The position numbers and the translations under genes are program-made. This document shows positions 10,157 through 19,610 of a stretch of DNA of 48,156 nt, one piece after another. This DNA comes from an uncultured Pelagibacteraceae bacterium (GTDB taxonomy: Bacteria; Pseudomonadota; Alphaproteobacteria; Pelagibacterales; Pelagibacteraceae): assembly GCA_902566945.1 (NCBI GenBank), contig CACFKZ010000007.1, forward strand, positions 1 to 48,156, read 5' to 3'. The notes beneath the pieces were generated by a model. The model was given only the letters and a program-made list of their open reading frames with translations. It was not told the DNA's origin and did no database searches. How positions within the stretch are numbered: the first letter of the stretch is position 1; every line of letters starts with the position of its first letter.

Positions 10157-10641
10157 TGAATTTAAGCAGACTCTTTAAAACCATTTTTCTTCTTGAATTT
10201 ATTTCCGGATTGTACATGGCAATTAAACAAATATTTAAAAAATCAAAGACCATTAATTATCCATTTGAGAAAGGACCAATCAGCCCAAGAATGAGAGGTG
10301 AACATGCTTTAAGAAGATATCCAAACGGCGAAGAGAGATGCATCGCTTGTAAATTATGCGAAGCTGTTTGCCCAGCTCAGGCTATAACGATAGAGTCAAC
10401 TGAAAGATCCGACGGCAGTAGAAAAACAACACGCTATGATATTGATATGCTTAAGTGCATTTATTGTGGCCTATGCCAGGAGTCATGCCCAGTAGAGGCA
10501 ATAGTGCAAGGACCAAATTTTGAATTTGCAACAGAGACCAGAGAGGAACTTTATTATAATAAAAAAAAACTATTAGAAAATGGTGATAGGTGGGAGTCTG
10601 TTTTAGCAAAAAATATAAAATTAGATAAGCCGTACAGATAG
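10156..10641 (+). CDS. nuoI: NADH-quinone oxidoreductase subunit I
   Basis: A 161-residue peripheral subunit with two [4Fe-4S] clusters (N6a and N6b) that hand electrons to NuoB. Two ferredoxin motifs are visible: C62, C65, C68 and C72 ([12 protein letters not shown]) and C101, C104, C107 and C111 ([12 protein letters not shown]). The N-terminal amphipathic helix (about residues 5-28) is the usual membrane-contact segment. The length matches the alphaproteobacterial and mitochondrial TYKY type. The gene overlaps nuoH by one base and abuts nuoJ directly. Confidence 0.97.
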   Translation: MNLSRLFKTIFLLEFISGLYMAIKQIFKKSKTINYPFEKGPISPRMRGEHALRRYPNGEERCIACKLCEAVCPAQAITIESTERSDGSRKTTRYDIDMLKCIYCGLCQESCPVEAIVQGPNFEFATETREELYYNKKKLLENGDRWESVLAKNIKLDKPYR

Positions 10642-11268
10642 ATGATAGTTCACTCAATTTTTTTTTATTTTTTTTCTATAATTGCAATCTTTTCTTCTTT
10701 AATGGTTATTACGTCTAGGAGTACAATAAACTCAGTATTCTTTTTAATATTAGATTTTATATCGGTAGGGTGCTTATTCATTATGGTTGGCGCAGAATTT
10801 TTAGGAATGATACTTCTGATAGTTTACGTAGGAGCAGTGGCTGTATTATTTTTGTTCGTGGTTATGATGTTGAATGTTGCTGAACAAAAACAATCGTGGT
10901 TTATAGGTAAAAAGTCGACACATATACCAACAGGTTTGATAGTAAGCGTATTAATTTTATTAGAGTTATTAGTAGTTGTAGGTGGATGGAAATACAAAGA
11001 AGACGTAATGTCTAGTAGCACTTTAGTTTTATCAAATATTTCAAATACACATCAATTGGGATTAGTAATGTATACTGATTATATTTTATATTTCCAGTTG
11101 GCCGGAGTAGTTCTTCTCTTGGCTATGATTGGGGCTATACTTCTCACTTTTAGAGAGAGAGTTGGTGTTAAAAAACAAAGTTATCTAAATCAAATTTCAA
11201 GAAGTCCATCTACTGCAATCGAACTCAGAGAAGTTAAATCTAATGAGGGAGTAAAGATAGATGATTGA
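10642..11268 (+). CDS. nuoJ: NADH-quinone oxidoreductase subunit J
   Basis: A 208-residue membrane subunit with five hydrophobic segments. The conserved third span, [21 protein letters not shown], is easily recognised; it contains the pi-bulge helix region important for proton coupling. The last span (about residues 150-172) is followed by a polar tail of about 35 residues. It starts at the base after the nuoI stop and overlaps nuoK by 8 bp. Confidence 0.95.
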   Translation: MIVHSIFFYFFSIIAIFSSLMVITSRSTINSVFFLILDFISVGCLFIMVGAEFLGMILLIVYVGAVAVLFLFVVMMLNVAEQKQSWFIGKKSTHIPTGLIVSVLILLELLVVVGGWKYKEDVMSSSTLVLSNISNTHQLGLVMYTDYILYFQLAGVVLLLAMIGAILLTFRERVGVKKQSYLNQISRSPSTAIELREVKSNEGVKIDD

Positions 11269-11572
11269 AATTGGATTGGGGCATTATCTATCCTTGGGAG
11301 CTATAATTTTCTTTTTGGGAGTAATCGGCATTTTTTTAAATAGAAAAAACGTGATCGTTATTCTTATGTCTATTGAACTTATTTTATTAGCAGTAAATAT
11401 TAATTTGATATCTTTTTCTATTTTTTCAGGAGACATAGTAGGACAAATTTTTACAATGCTTATACTTACAGTTGCTGCTGCTGAGGCCGCAATAGGCTTA
11501 GCTATAATTGTAGTTTATTATAGAAATAGAGGCTCAATCAGGGTTGAGGATATTCATGGAATGAAAGGTTAA
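11261..11572 (+). CDS. nuoK: NADH-quinone oxidoreductase subunit K
   Basis: A 103-residue membrane subunit with three spans. The two buried glutamates that carry protons in this subunit are present: E39 in [12 protein letters not shown] and E75 in [11 protein letters not shown]. The C-terminus ends VEDIHGMKG, a usual family ending. The gene overlaps nuoJ by 8 bp and is followed without a gap by nuoL. Confidence 0.97.
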   Translation: MIEIGLGHYLSLGAIIFFLGVIGIFLNRKNVIVILMSIELILLAVNINLISFSIFSGDIVGQIFTMLILTVAAAEAAIGLAIIVVYYRNRGSIRVEDIHGMKG

Positions 11573-13481
11573 ATGGAATACGCAATTTTGTTTTTGCCAC
11601 TTTTAGGCTCATTAATAGGATATTTAGGTAAATCCTTAGCAAAATATTTTTCAGAAATTATAACAAGCTTATTTGTTAGTATCTCTGCAGTTTTATCAAT
11701 ATTAGTTTTTTGGAGAGGTATTCAAAATAATATATATGGAAATTACAAAATTTTTGAATGGATAAGTTCTGGAAACTTTATAGCCAATTGGTCAATTAAT
11801 ATTGATCCATTAAGTTCCGTAATGTTAGTAGTGGTTACTTTCGTTTCAGCTTTAGTGCATGTTTATTCTATTGGCTATATGAGTCATGATCCACATAAAC
11901 CAAGATTTATGTCTTACCTGTCATTGTTTACTTTTTCAATGTTATCCTTAGTAGTTTCAGACAACTTCCTTCAACTTTTTTTTGGTTGGGAGGGAGTGGG
12001 GTTATGTTCATATTTATTAATAGGATTTTGGTATAAAAAAGAAACAGCTAATAATGCAGCAATAAAAGCTTTTATAGTAAATAGAATTGGAGACTTCGGG
12101 CTGGCGATTGCAATTTTCTTAATCTTTTTCTTTTATGGTACAATAAATTTTGAAGAAGTCTTCCAAGCAACATCCACATTAATTGAAAAAAAATTAGTAT
12201 TTTTTGGAGTTGAGACAAGTTTAATCACTTTAATTTGTGTATTTCTATTTATTGGTGCAATGGGAAAATCTGCTCAATTTTTACTTCATACTTGGTTACC
12301 AGATGCTATGGAGGGTCCTACGCCAGTTTCAGCTTTAATTCATGCTGCTACAATGGTAACCGCAGGTGTCTTTTTAGTAGTTAGATGCTCACCGATTTTT
12401 GAGTACTCACAATTCGCGCTTAATCTAGTTGCAATAGTAGGTATGGTTACAGCAATTTTTGCTGCCTCAGTAGCTTTAGTTCAAAATGATATTAAAAAGA
12501 TAGTTGCTTACTCTACTTGCAGTCAATTGGGTTATATGTTTTTTGCAGCTGGAATAGGGGCATACCATGTAGCAATGTTTCACTTATTCACTCACGCTTT
12601 TTTTAAAGCACTATTATTTTTGGGGGCTGGGTCAGTGATACATGCCTTTAAAGATGAACAAGACATAAGAAATATGGGTGGGATAGGAAAGAAATTACCA
12701 TACACCTATGCTTTTATGTTAATAGGGACTTTAGCGCTTACAGGATTTCCTTTTCTTTCAGGATTCTACTCAAAAGATGCTATAATTGAATTTGCCTATC
12801 TTGCAAATACTCCTTTAGGGAATTACGCAGCTTCAGTTGGTATTTTAACAGCATTCTTTACATCAATTTATTCCTGGAGATTATTTTTTAAAGTTTTTCA
12901 TGGACCTTATAACAATAAAAAAATATTAATTAATGAAACTCACGAGTCACCAATCATTATGTTACTTCCTTTAGTATTTTTAAGTATTGGTGCAATCTTC
13001 TCTGGCTACATTTTTAAAAATATTTTTATAGGTCATCTCAGTATTGATTTTTGGCAAGCATCAATATTTTTTTTAAACAAAATATCTCATAGCTCAATAC
13101 CTTTCTGGTTCTTATTAACCACTCCAGTAATAGTTTTAATATCTATACCTATTTCATTCTATCTGTATATTTTAAATCCGAAAATTTTAGATGATTTCAA
13201 ACTCACAAATATGCCTTTGTATAATTTTCTTTTAAATAAATGGTATATAGATGAACTTTATGAAAAAATTTTTGTTAATCCTGCTAAAAAAAATTGGATC
13301 ATTTTTTTGGAAAAAAGGAGATATTGGAATAATAGATAAATATGGTCCTGATGGAATTTCAAAGTTAGTTAAAAACTTATCCAATAAAACCGGACGTCTT
13401 CAAACTGGGTTTATTTATGACTATGCTTTTGTAATGTTGTTGGGTCTATCAATTCTCTTAACTTACTTAATTTTGAAGTAA
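11573..13481 (+). CDS. nuoL: NADH-quinone oxidoreductase subunit L, broken by a one-base frameshift
   Basis: NuoL is the distal antiporter-like proton-pumping subunit, with about 16 spans and a long lateral helix. The frame starting at 11573 is normal through HTWLPDAMEGPTPVSALIHA and YSTCSQLGYMFFA to residue 573, then runs out of family sequence and stops at 13339 (588 codons). The expected C-terminus, IGSFFWKKGDIGIIDKYGPD and then GRLQTGFIYDYAF with a last hydrophobic span, is in the +1 frame and ends at 13481. Removing one A from the A8 run at 13286-13293 joins both parts into a 635-residue protein of normal length. Sequencing error, real mutation and rescue by transcript slippage are all possible. 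Without the second part, the end of the lateral helix and its anchoring span would be lost. Confidence 0.9.
13286..13293 (+). other. A8 homopolymer at the nuoL frameshift point
   Basis: Eight consecutive A begin exactly at a codon boundary (codon 572 of nuoL). Seven A would give codons for AKKIGSFFWKKGD, which fits the family residue for residue. Eight A gives KKNWIIFLEKR and an early stop. A T7 run at 13302-13308 could also host the shift, but that would give a less family-like join. Restoring the frame needs loss of one base or gain of two. A classical -1 ribosomal slip would not do it. Confidence 0.8.
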
Positions 13482-13482
13482 A

Positions 13483-14961
13483 ATGAATTTTCCAATTTTA
13501 TCAACTCTAATTTTTTTACCTTTACTAAGCTCTATTTTTATTTTTCTTACTAGAGACAAAAAAAATAATTATGGAGCAATTTATATATCGCTCTTTAGTA
13601 GTACAGCTACTTTTATACTCTCGTTATTTTTATGGTATTCTTTAGATCTTAGCACTGCTGAATTTCAATTTATTGAGGAAAAATCTTGGATAAATAATTT
13701 CATAAAATTTAAATTGGGCGTAGATGGAATATCAATTCTATTTATCGTTTTAACTACTTTCATTACGCCTATCTGCATTATTTCTTGTATTAACAGTGTT
13801 AAAACGCGGGTTAAAGAGTTTTTAATAGCCATATTAATTCTCGAAACTTTCATGATCGGAGTATTCTGCTCACTAGACTTAGTAATTTTTTACTTATTCT
13901 TTGAGGCAGGCCTAATTCCAATGTTTTTAATCATTGGTGTGTGGGGTGGCCCAAAAAGAGTTTACTCAGCATTTAAATTTTTTCTATTTACCCTGCTTGG
14001 ATCAGTTTTAATGTTAGTAGCTATAATAGTAATTTATTGGTTAACAGGAACCACTGATATCACCCAAATTTATGAAATAAGTATAACTAAAGAGTATCAA
14101 TATTTATTATGGTTAGCGTTCTTAAGTTCTTTTGCGGTAAAAATGCCAATGTGGCCAGTTCACACATGGTTACCTGATGCACATGTTGAAGCACCAACAG
14201 CTGGCTCAGTTATACTTGCAGCTATTTTACTTAAGATGGCAGGTTATGGTTTTTTGAGATTTTCAATTCCAATGTTCCCTATAGCATCAGAATTTTTTAC
14301 TCCGTTAATTCATACCTTAAGTATTATCGCAATCATCTACACTTCACTTGTAGCTCTGATGCAGGACGATATGAAAAAACTTATAGCATACTCGTCTGTA
14401 GCACATATGGGTTACGTAACCTTAGGAATTTTTACATTAACTAAACAAGGAATAGAGGGAAGTATTTATCAAATGATAAGTCATGGTCTCATTTCAGCAG
14501 CTTTATTTTTATGTGTTGGAGTAGTCTATGATAGATTACACTCTAGAATGATAAGTACTTATGGTGGTTTGGTTAATTACTTACCAAAATATTCTTTTTT
14601 ATTTATAGTATTCGCTTTAGCTGCACTCGGTTTACCTGGTACATCAGGATTTTTAGGTGAATTTTTAGTTTTAGCAGGAACTTTTAAAAAAAGTTATTTA
14701 GCAGCAATGTTAGCAACTTTTGGAGTAGTTTTAGGTGCCGCTTACATGCTGTGGTTAACTAAAAGAGTAATATTTGGAGTTGCAAATAATATGGAAATTA
14801 AGAGCTTACCCGATATAAATAAATCCGAGATACTAATGCTGGTTACTTTGGCTTTTTTTGTAGTTTTTTTTGGTTTTTACCCGGCACCATTAATGGAAAC
14901 TTTTAACGTTTCAGTTAACAGTTTAATAAACAACTATCAAATAGCACTAACTGCAAAATAA
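13483..14961 (+). CDS. nuoM: NADH-quinone oxidoreductase subunit M
   Basis: A 492-residue membrane subunit, one of the three antiporter-like proton channels of complex I, with about 14 hydrophobic segments. The buried glutamate is in FFEAGLIPMFLIIGVWGG. The central signature PVHTWLPDAHVEAPTAGSV and the following LLKMAGYGFLR are intact, as is the lysine-containing DDMKKLIAYSSVAHMGYV. The length is normal and no frame break is seen. It starts one base after the displaced nuoL stop and is followed by nuoN after 2 bp. Confidence 0.97.
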   Translation: MNFPILSTLIFLPLLSSIFIFLTRDKKNNYGAIYISLFSSTATFILSLFLWYSLDLSTAEFQFIEEKSWINNFIKFKLGVDGISILFIVLTTFITPICIISCINSVKTRVKEFLIAILILETFMIGVFCSLDLVIFYLFFEAGLIPMFLIIGVWGGPKRVYSAFKFFLFTLLGSVLMLVAIIVIYWLTGTTDITQIYEISITKEYQYLLWLAFLSSFAVKMPMWPVHTWLPDAHVEAPTAGSVILAAILLKMAGYGFLRFSIPMFPIASEFFTPLIHTLSIIAIIYTSLVALMQDDMKKLIAYSSVAHMGYVTLGIFTLTKQGIEGSIYQMISHGLISAALFLCVGVVYDRLHSRMISTYGGLVNYLPKYSFLFIVFALAALGLPGTSGFLGEFLVLAGTFKKSYLAAMLATFGVVLGAAYMLWLTKRVIFGVANNMEIKSLPDINKSEILMLVTLAFFVVFFGFYPAPLMETFNVSVNSLINNYQIALTAK

Positions 14962-14963
14962 AT

Positions 14964-16379
14964 ATGATTAATAATTTAAATATAATGTTGCCTGAAATTT
15001 TTTTATCTTTATCAATTTTTTTTATTCTCCTTTTGGGTGTTTTTATTAAGAAAAGTTTCAATCTAATATTCAATCTTACTTCAGTGATAATAATTATCAC
15101 GATCGTTATAATTTTTAATAATCCAAACGATGAGGTAAAAATATTTCTCGAAAGTTTTACAAGAGACTCATTTTCAAATTATTTCAAAATATTAATTCTT
15201 TTGTCATCTCTCTTTGTACTTAATTCCTCTAAAAATTTTATTTTAGACAACAAACTGGACAAATTTGAATATCCTATCATTATCTTATTATCGATCTTAG
15301 GAATGTTTTTTATGGTAAGCTCTAATGATCTAATACTTTTTTATTTAGGATTAGAGCTACAATCATTATCACTTTATATTCTTGCATCTATTGATAGAGA
15401 TAATTTAAGATCCACAGAGTCTGGAATTAAATATTTTGTTTTAAGCGCATTGTCCTCAGGTTTACTATTATATGGCTGTTCGTTACTGTATGGATTTACT
15501 GGTTCTACTAATTTCGATTTAATAGCAGATCAATTAATTAAAGAGAACACAGGAGCAGTTTTTGCAATGGTATTCATTTTAGTTGGACTGGCATTTAAAG
15601 TATCAGCTGTACCATTCCACATGTGGACTCCTGATGTTTACGAAGGAGCTCCAACTTCAATAACAAGTTATTTTGCTGTAGTACCTAAAGTTGCAGGGTT
15701 AGCTTTACTTATAAAATTTATGTTTATACCTTTTTCAAACATTTTGCTTGAGTGGCAAACAATTATAATCTTTATTTCTATTGCTTCTATGATCTTAGGT
15801 GCGATAGCTGCAATGGTTCAAACAAACTTTAAAAGACTACTCGCTTACAGTTCGATAGGGCACATTGGATATGCATTAGCTGGAGTGGCTACGGGGGTGA
15901 TTTCTGGTTATGAAAGCGCTGTTGTTTATATTTCAATTTACGTGATTATGAACATTGGTGCTTTTTCTTGTCTATATTTACTCAAGATAGATGGTAAATA
16001 TAAAGAGAACATTGCCGATCTTTCAGGTATATCCAAAAAAAATCCTCTTTTGGCAATGTCTTTACTAATAATTTTGTTTTCGCTAGCTGGCATCCCTCCA
16101 TTAGGCGGTTTTTTTGCTAAATTCTATGTATTTATGGCAGTACTAGAACAAGAGATGTATGCATTAGCAATTATAGGTTTGCTTACGACAGTTATGTCAG
16201 CATTTTATTATTTAAAGATTATAAAAACTATTTATTTTGATGAAAATGTTATTTCTTTCGAGCCAGTTAAAAACAAAGTAGCACAAATTTCTATTTTTAC
16301 TAGTTGCACGATTTTAATAACATTTTTTTTGTATCCATCAGTATTAAATAATTTAGTTGGTTCTTTATTTTCTAATTAA
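14964..16379 (+). CDS. nuoN: NADH-quinone oxidoreductase subunit N
   Basis: A 471-residue membrane subunit, the third antiporter-like subunit, with about 14 hydrophobic segments. Recognisable parts are YLGLELQSLSLYILAS, FHMWTPDVYEGAPTSITSY and NFKRLLAYSSIGHIGYALAG. It is the last structural gene of complex I, so all 14 subunits are present in the order A to N with no inserted genes. Its stop overlaps the birA start by one base, so birA and the following genes are probably on the same transcript. Confidence 0.96.
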   Translation: MINNLNIMLPEIFLSLSIFFILLLGVFIKKSFNLIFNLTSVIIIITIVIIFNNPNDEVKIFLESFTRDSFSNYFKILILLSSLFVLNSSKNFILDNKLDKFEYPIIILLSILGMFFMVSSNDLILFYLGLELQSLSLYILASIDRDNLRSTESGIKYFVLSALSSGLLLYGCSLLYGFTGSTNFDLIADQLIKENTGAVFAMVFILVGLAFKVSAVPFHMWTPDVYEGAPTSITSYFAVVPKVAGLALLIKFMFIPFSNILLEWQTIIIFISIASMILGAIAAMVQTNFKRLLAYSSIGHIGYALAGVATGVISGYESAVVYISIYVIMNIGAFSCLYLLKIDGKYKENIADLSGISKKNPLLAMSLLIILFSLAGIPPLGGFFAKFYVFMAVLEQEMYALAIIGLLTTVMSAFYYLKIIKTIYFDENVISFEPVKNKVAQISIFTSCTILITFFLYPSVLNNLVGSLFSN

Positions 16380-16942
16380 TGAAGATCAATCTTAAAAAAT
16401 TCAAAGTAGTGAAAAGCACAAATGATACAGCCCTTAAGCTTATAAAAAAAAATATATCCAAACCTACTTTGATCATGTCTGAAAGACAAACTGGCGGTAG
16501 AGGAAGAATTGGAAAAAAATGGGTTTCAAAAAAAGGAAATTTATTCATAAGTATTTTTTTTAAGTTAAATCAAAAAAAAATTAATTTTAAACAGTTTGCT
16601 GTATTAAATGCATTTCTGATAAAAAAAATTATTTCTAATAAAATTTTGAGAAAAATTAAAATTAAATGGCCTAATGACTTACTGTATAAAAAAGATAAGT
16701 TTTGTGGAATTTTACAAGAAGTTGTCAAATTCAACAAATTTGACTTTCTAATTGTTGGTATTGGGTTAAATACTAATGTAGTGCCGCAAAACAAAAGCTT
16801 TAAATCAACAAGTTTAAAAAATATAGTGAAAAAAAATGTAAGCAATCAAAAAATATTAAAAAGTATAATAAAAACATATGAAAAATTTTTAAAAGATGCC
16901 GAAATAAAATCTTTTTCTGAATTAAAAAGGAAATATAAATAG
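16379..16942 (+). CDS. birA: Biotin--[acetyl-CoA-carboxylase] ligase, catalytic domain only
   Basis: A 187-residue enzyme that makes biotinyl-AMP and attaches biotin to the carboxylase carrier protein. The biotin-binding loop GRGRIG is at 40-45, and KWPND (96-100) with KFCGILQE supplies the catalytic lysines. There is no N-terminal helix-turn-helix, so it cannot act as the biotin repressor. The C-terminal SH3-like domain also seems absent: the protein ends about 40 residues after the last core strand. It is very Lys/Asn-rich. The place between nuoN and coaX is the usual alphaproteobacterial one. Confidence 0.9.
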   Translation: MKINLKKFKVVKSTNDTALKLIKKNISKPTLIMSERQTGGRGRIGKKWVSKKGNLFISIFFKLNQKKINFKQFAVLNAFLIKKIISNKILRKIKIKWPNDLLYKKDKFCGILQEVVKFNKFDFLIVGIGLNTNVVPQNKSFKSTSLKNIVKKNVSNQKILKSIIKTYEKFLKDAEIKSFSELKRKYK

Positions 16943-16946
16943 TAAA

Positions 16947-17693
16947 ATGTACTTCATTGTTGGAGATATTGGAAACACATCTACTAGAATTTGCCTTATT
17001 AATAAAAAGTCTAAAATAAAAAAATCATTTATTTTTGATACAAAAAAAATTTTTAAAAAAGGGTTCATTAAAATATTATTTAAAAAATTTTCAAAAGATG
17101 ATACTAAAAAAAATATATTATTTTCAAGTGTTGTACCGCTTGCTTTCAAAAAGATTAAAAATGATTTAAAAAAAACAAGCTATAAAATTTTAGAAATTAA
17201 AAGATTAAAATTAAATAAGTTAATAAAAATTAATATTAAAAATATTAAACAGCTTGGATCAGATAGAATCGTAAACTCAATAGCAGGAAAAAAATTTAAA
17301 AATTGTTTGATTATTGATTTTGGTACCGCAACTACCTTTGATATAGTTAAAAATAAAATATATGAAGGTGGTGTGATCGCGCCTGGGGTAAAATTATCAA
17401 TGAAAAATCTTAGTCAATCCACAGCTTTGCTTCCTATATTTAATTTAAAAAGTAAGCAAAAAAGCTATGGAAAAAATACTATAGATGCTTTAAATGCAGG
17501 TTTCATTTGGGGTTATGACGGATTAATTAATAATATAATTAATAAAATCACTCAAAAATGGAAAATTAAATATAAAATAATATTAACAGGTGGATATGCA
17601 ATGTTTTTTAAAAACATAATTAAAAAAAAAACAGTAGTTGATCAAAATATAACTATTAAAGGTCTGTCAAAAGCTTACAGTGAATTATTATGA
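16947..17693 (+). CDS. coaX: Type III pantothenate kinase
   Basis: A 248-residue enzyme that phosphorylates pantothenate, the first step of coenzyme A synthesis. ASKHA-fold motifs are visible: phosphate-1 motif DIGNT at 7-11, GSDR at 104-107, phosphate-2 motif DFGTATTFD beginning at D124, EGGVIAPG at about 140-147, and GGY near the end. The length is at the lower normal range. The type III enzyme needs no acetyl-CoA feedback, and it normally requires a monovalent cation. It lies 4 bp after birA and overlaps rnj by 4 bp (ATGA). Confidence 0.93.
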   Translation: MYFIVGDIGNTSTRICLINKKSKIKKSFIFDTKKIFKKGFIKILFKKFSKDDTKKNILFSSVVPLAFKKIKNDLKKTSYKILEIKRLKLNKLIKINIKNIKQLGSDRIVNSIAGKKFKNCLIIDFGTATTFDIVKNKIYEGGVIAPGVKLSMKNLSQSTALLPIFNLKSKQKSYGKNTIDALNAGFIWGYDGLINNIINKITQKWKIKYKIILTGGYAMFFKNIIKKKTVVDQNITIKGLSKAYSELL

Positions 17694-19354
17694 ACAATAA
17701 AGAAGAATTAATTTTTTGTCCATTAGGTGGATCAGGAGAGATTGGTGGCAATATGAACTTATACGCATATGGAAAAGCGGATAATCAAAAATGGATTATA
17801 GTTGATATGGGCGTTTCTTTTGCAGATGAGTCTATTCCTGGAATAGACTTAATAATGCCGGATGCTGGTTTTATAATAGATAAAAAAAACGATTTGCTTG
17901 GAATTGTTTTAACTCATGCTCATGAAGATCATATAGGTGCTGTTGCACATATTTGGCCAGAGTTGAAATGTAAAATATATGCAACTCCCTTCACTGCAGC
18001 ACTTATTCTAGAAAAATTTAAAGAAAAAAAAATAGATATTTCTTCATTTTTAGAAGTTGTGCCTCTAAATGGCAAAATTAAACTCGGTGATTTTGAAATT
18101 GATTTCGTAACACTAACTCATTCAATATTAGAACCAAATGGTTTAAGTATTAAAACTCCCTTAGGTAAAATATTGCACACTGGTGATTGGAAAATTGATC
18201 CAAATCCATTAATAGGAAGCCAAATAGATGAAAAGAAACTGAAGTCTATTGGAGACTCTGGGGTATCTGTAATGATTTGTGATTCTACAAACATTTTTAG
18301 TCCTGGAAGAGCTGGCTCAGAATCAGATGTTAGAGATAGTCTTCTTAGAATTATGACGCCAAAAACTAACCGAATTTTAGTAACTTCTTTTGCTTCCAAT
18401 GTTGCAAGAATGGAGTCTATTTTTTACTGTGCGAAAAAAACAGGAAGAAACATTAGTTTAGTTGGCCGTTCGATGCAGAGAATATATAAAGCTGCAAAAA
18501 AATGTGGTTATTTGAAAGGAATAATTGAACCTTTAGAGCCAAGAGACGCCAAAAAAGTTCCTAAAAACAAAATTATTTATTTAGCTACAGGAAGCCAGGG
18601 TGAACCAATGGGTGCGATGAATAGAATTATAAATGGAGTTCATCCAGAAGTACATTTAGAAAAAGATGACTGTGTTATTTTTTCATCAAAAATAATTCCA
18701 GGCAATGAAAAAAAATTATACTATTTACAAAACTTGATCGTAAAAAATAATATGGAAATGATAAGCGAAGAAAACGCTTTTGTACATGTATCAGGACATC
18801 CAAATAGAGAAGATCTTAAAGACATGTATAAATGGGTAAAACCCAAGTGTGTAATTCCAGTACATGGAGAACATCGTCACATGGCAGAACATGTGTCTTT
18901 TGCAAAAGAAATGCAAGTTCCAAAAACTTTACTTATTGAAAATGGAGATATTATTAAAATTCTTCCTGGTGATAAACCACAAATAATTGATAAAGCTCCA
19001 TCTGGAAAAATCTACTTAGATGGAAATATAAATGTTGATACTGACTCTCCATCAATAAAAGAAAGAAAAAATTTATCAATTAATGGATATTTAGAGATAA
19101 CTCTAATTGTTTCGAATAATGGTAATGTTAAAAAACCAGTTATTTCATACAAAGGAATACCAGAGAAAGAAGAAGAAGATAGATTTATATTTGAAATCGA
19201 GGACGAAATATTAAATATTTGCAAAACTTTTTCTATGGACAATAAAAAACAACAACAAAATTTGATTGAAACTATTAAACAAAATTGTAGAAAAATTGTT
19301 AGAGAAAAAACTGGAAAAAAACCTTTTACAAATATAAATATATTTAGGATTTGA
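17690..19354 (+). CDS. rnj: Ribonuclease J
   Basis: A 554-residue metallo-beta-lactamase/beta-CASP ribonuclease for RNA maturation and decay, with 5'-3' exonuclease and endonuclease activity known in the family. The opening LGGSGEIGGNMN is typical. The zinc motif THAHEDH lies at 75-81, and later zinc ligands are in ILHTGDWKID and HVSGHPNREDL. The stretch IPVHGEHRHMAEH marks the end of the catalytic part, and a C-terminal alpha/beta domain follows to residue 554. It overlaps coaX by 4 bp and the next gene by one base. Confidence 0.94.
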   Translation: MNNKEELIFCPLGGSGEIGGNMNLYAYGKADNQKWIIVDMGVSFADESIPGIDLIMPDAGFIIDKKNDLLGIVLTHAHEDHIGAVAHIWPELKCKIYATPFTAALILEKFKEKKIDISSFLEVVPLNGKIKLGDFEIDFVTLTHSILEPNGLSIKTPLGKILHTGDWKIDPNPLIGSQIDEKKLKSIGDSGVSVMICDSTNIFSPGRAGSESDVRDSLLRIMTPKTNRILVTSFASNVARMESIFYCAKKTGRNISLVGRSMQRIYKAAKKCGYLKGIIEPLEPRDAKKVPKNKIIYLATGSQGEPMGAMNRIINGVHPEVHLEKDDCVIFSSKIIPGNEKKLYYLQNLIVKNNMEMISEENAFVHVSGHPNREDLKDMYKWVKPKCVIPVHGEHRHMAEHVSFAKEMQVPKTLLIENGDIIKILPGDKPQIIDKAPSGKIYLDGNINVDTDSPSIKERKNLSINGYLEITLIVSNNGNVKKPVISYKGIPEKEEEDRFIFEIEDEILNICKTFSMDNKKQQQNLIETIKQNCRKIVREKTGKKPFTNINIFRI

Positions 19355-19608
19355 TGGGAATTACAGGATCTATAATTGTATTTGTGATAATTTGGTGGAT
19401 AATATTTTTTTCAGTTCTTCCAGTAGGAATTCAGTCTAATAAAGAAAAGTTCAGAGAGAGAATAGAGGGAATTGACCCTGGTGCACCAAAAAATCCAAAA
19501 ATTGTAAAAAAATTTTTAATTACTACAATAATTACTACTCTAATTTTTGTAGTGGTATATTATCTTGTTAAGATTGATTTGTTGAATTTAAGAGAGTTTT
19601 TAAAATAA
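19354..19608 (+). CDS. DUF1467 family small membrane protein
   Basis: An 84-residue protein with two hydrophobic segments (about residues 5-24 and 50-70) and a conserved middle loop containing SVLPVGIQS, then DPGAPKNPKI. This is the DUF1467 pattern found in alphaproteobacteria in exactly this place, between rnj and proS. Its function is unknown. I chose ATG 19354, which overlaps the rnj stop as TGATG. A TTG directly in front would add one residue. Confidence 0.85.
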   Translation: MGITGSIIVFVIIWWIIFFSVLPVGIQSNKEKFRERIEGIDPGAPKNPKIVKKFLITTIITTLIFVVVYYLVKIDLLNLREFLK

Positions 19609-19610
19609 TA

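Noticed and set aside
13251..13481. A separate 76-residue gene after nuoL
   Set aside because: Its sequence from IGSFFWKKGD on is the normal NuoL C-terminus and the first residues are out-of-frame NuoL, so it is part of the frameshifted nuoL.
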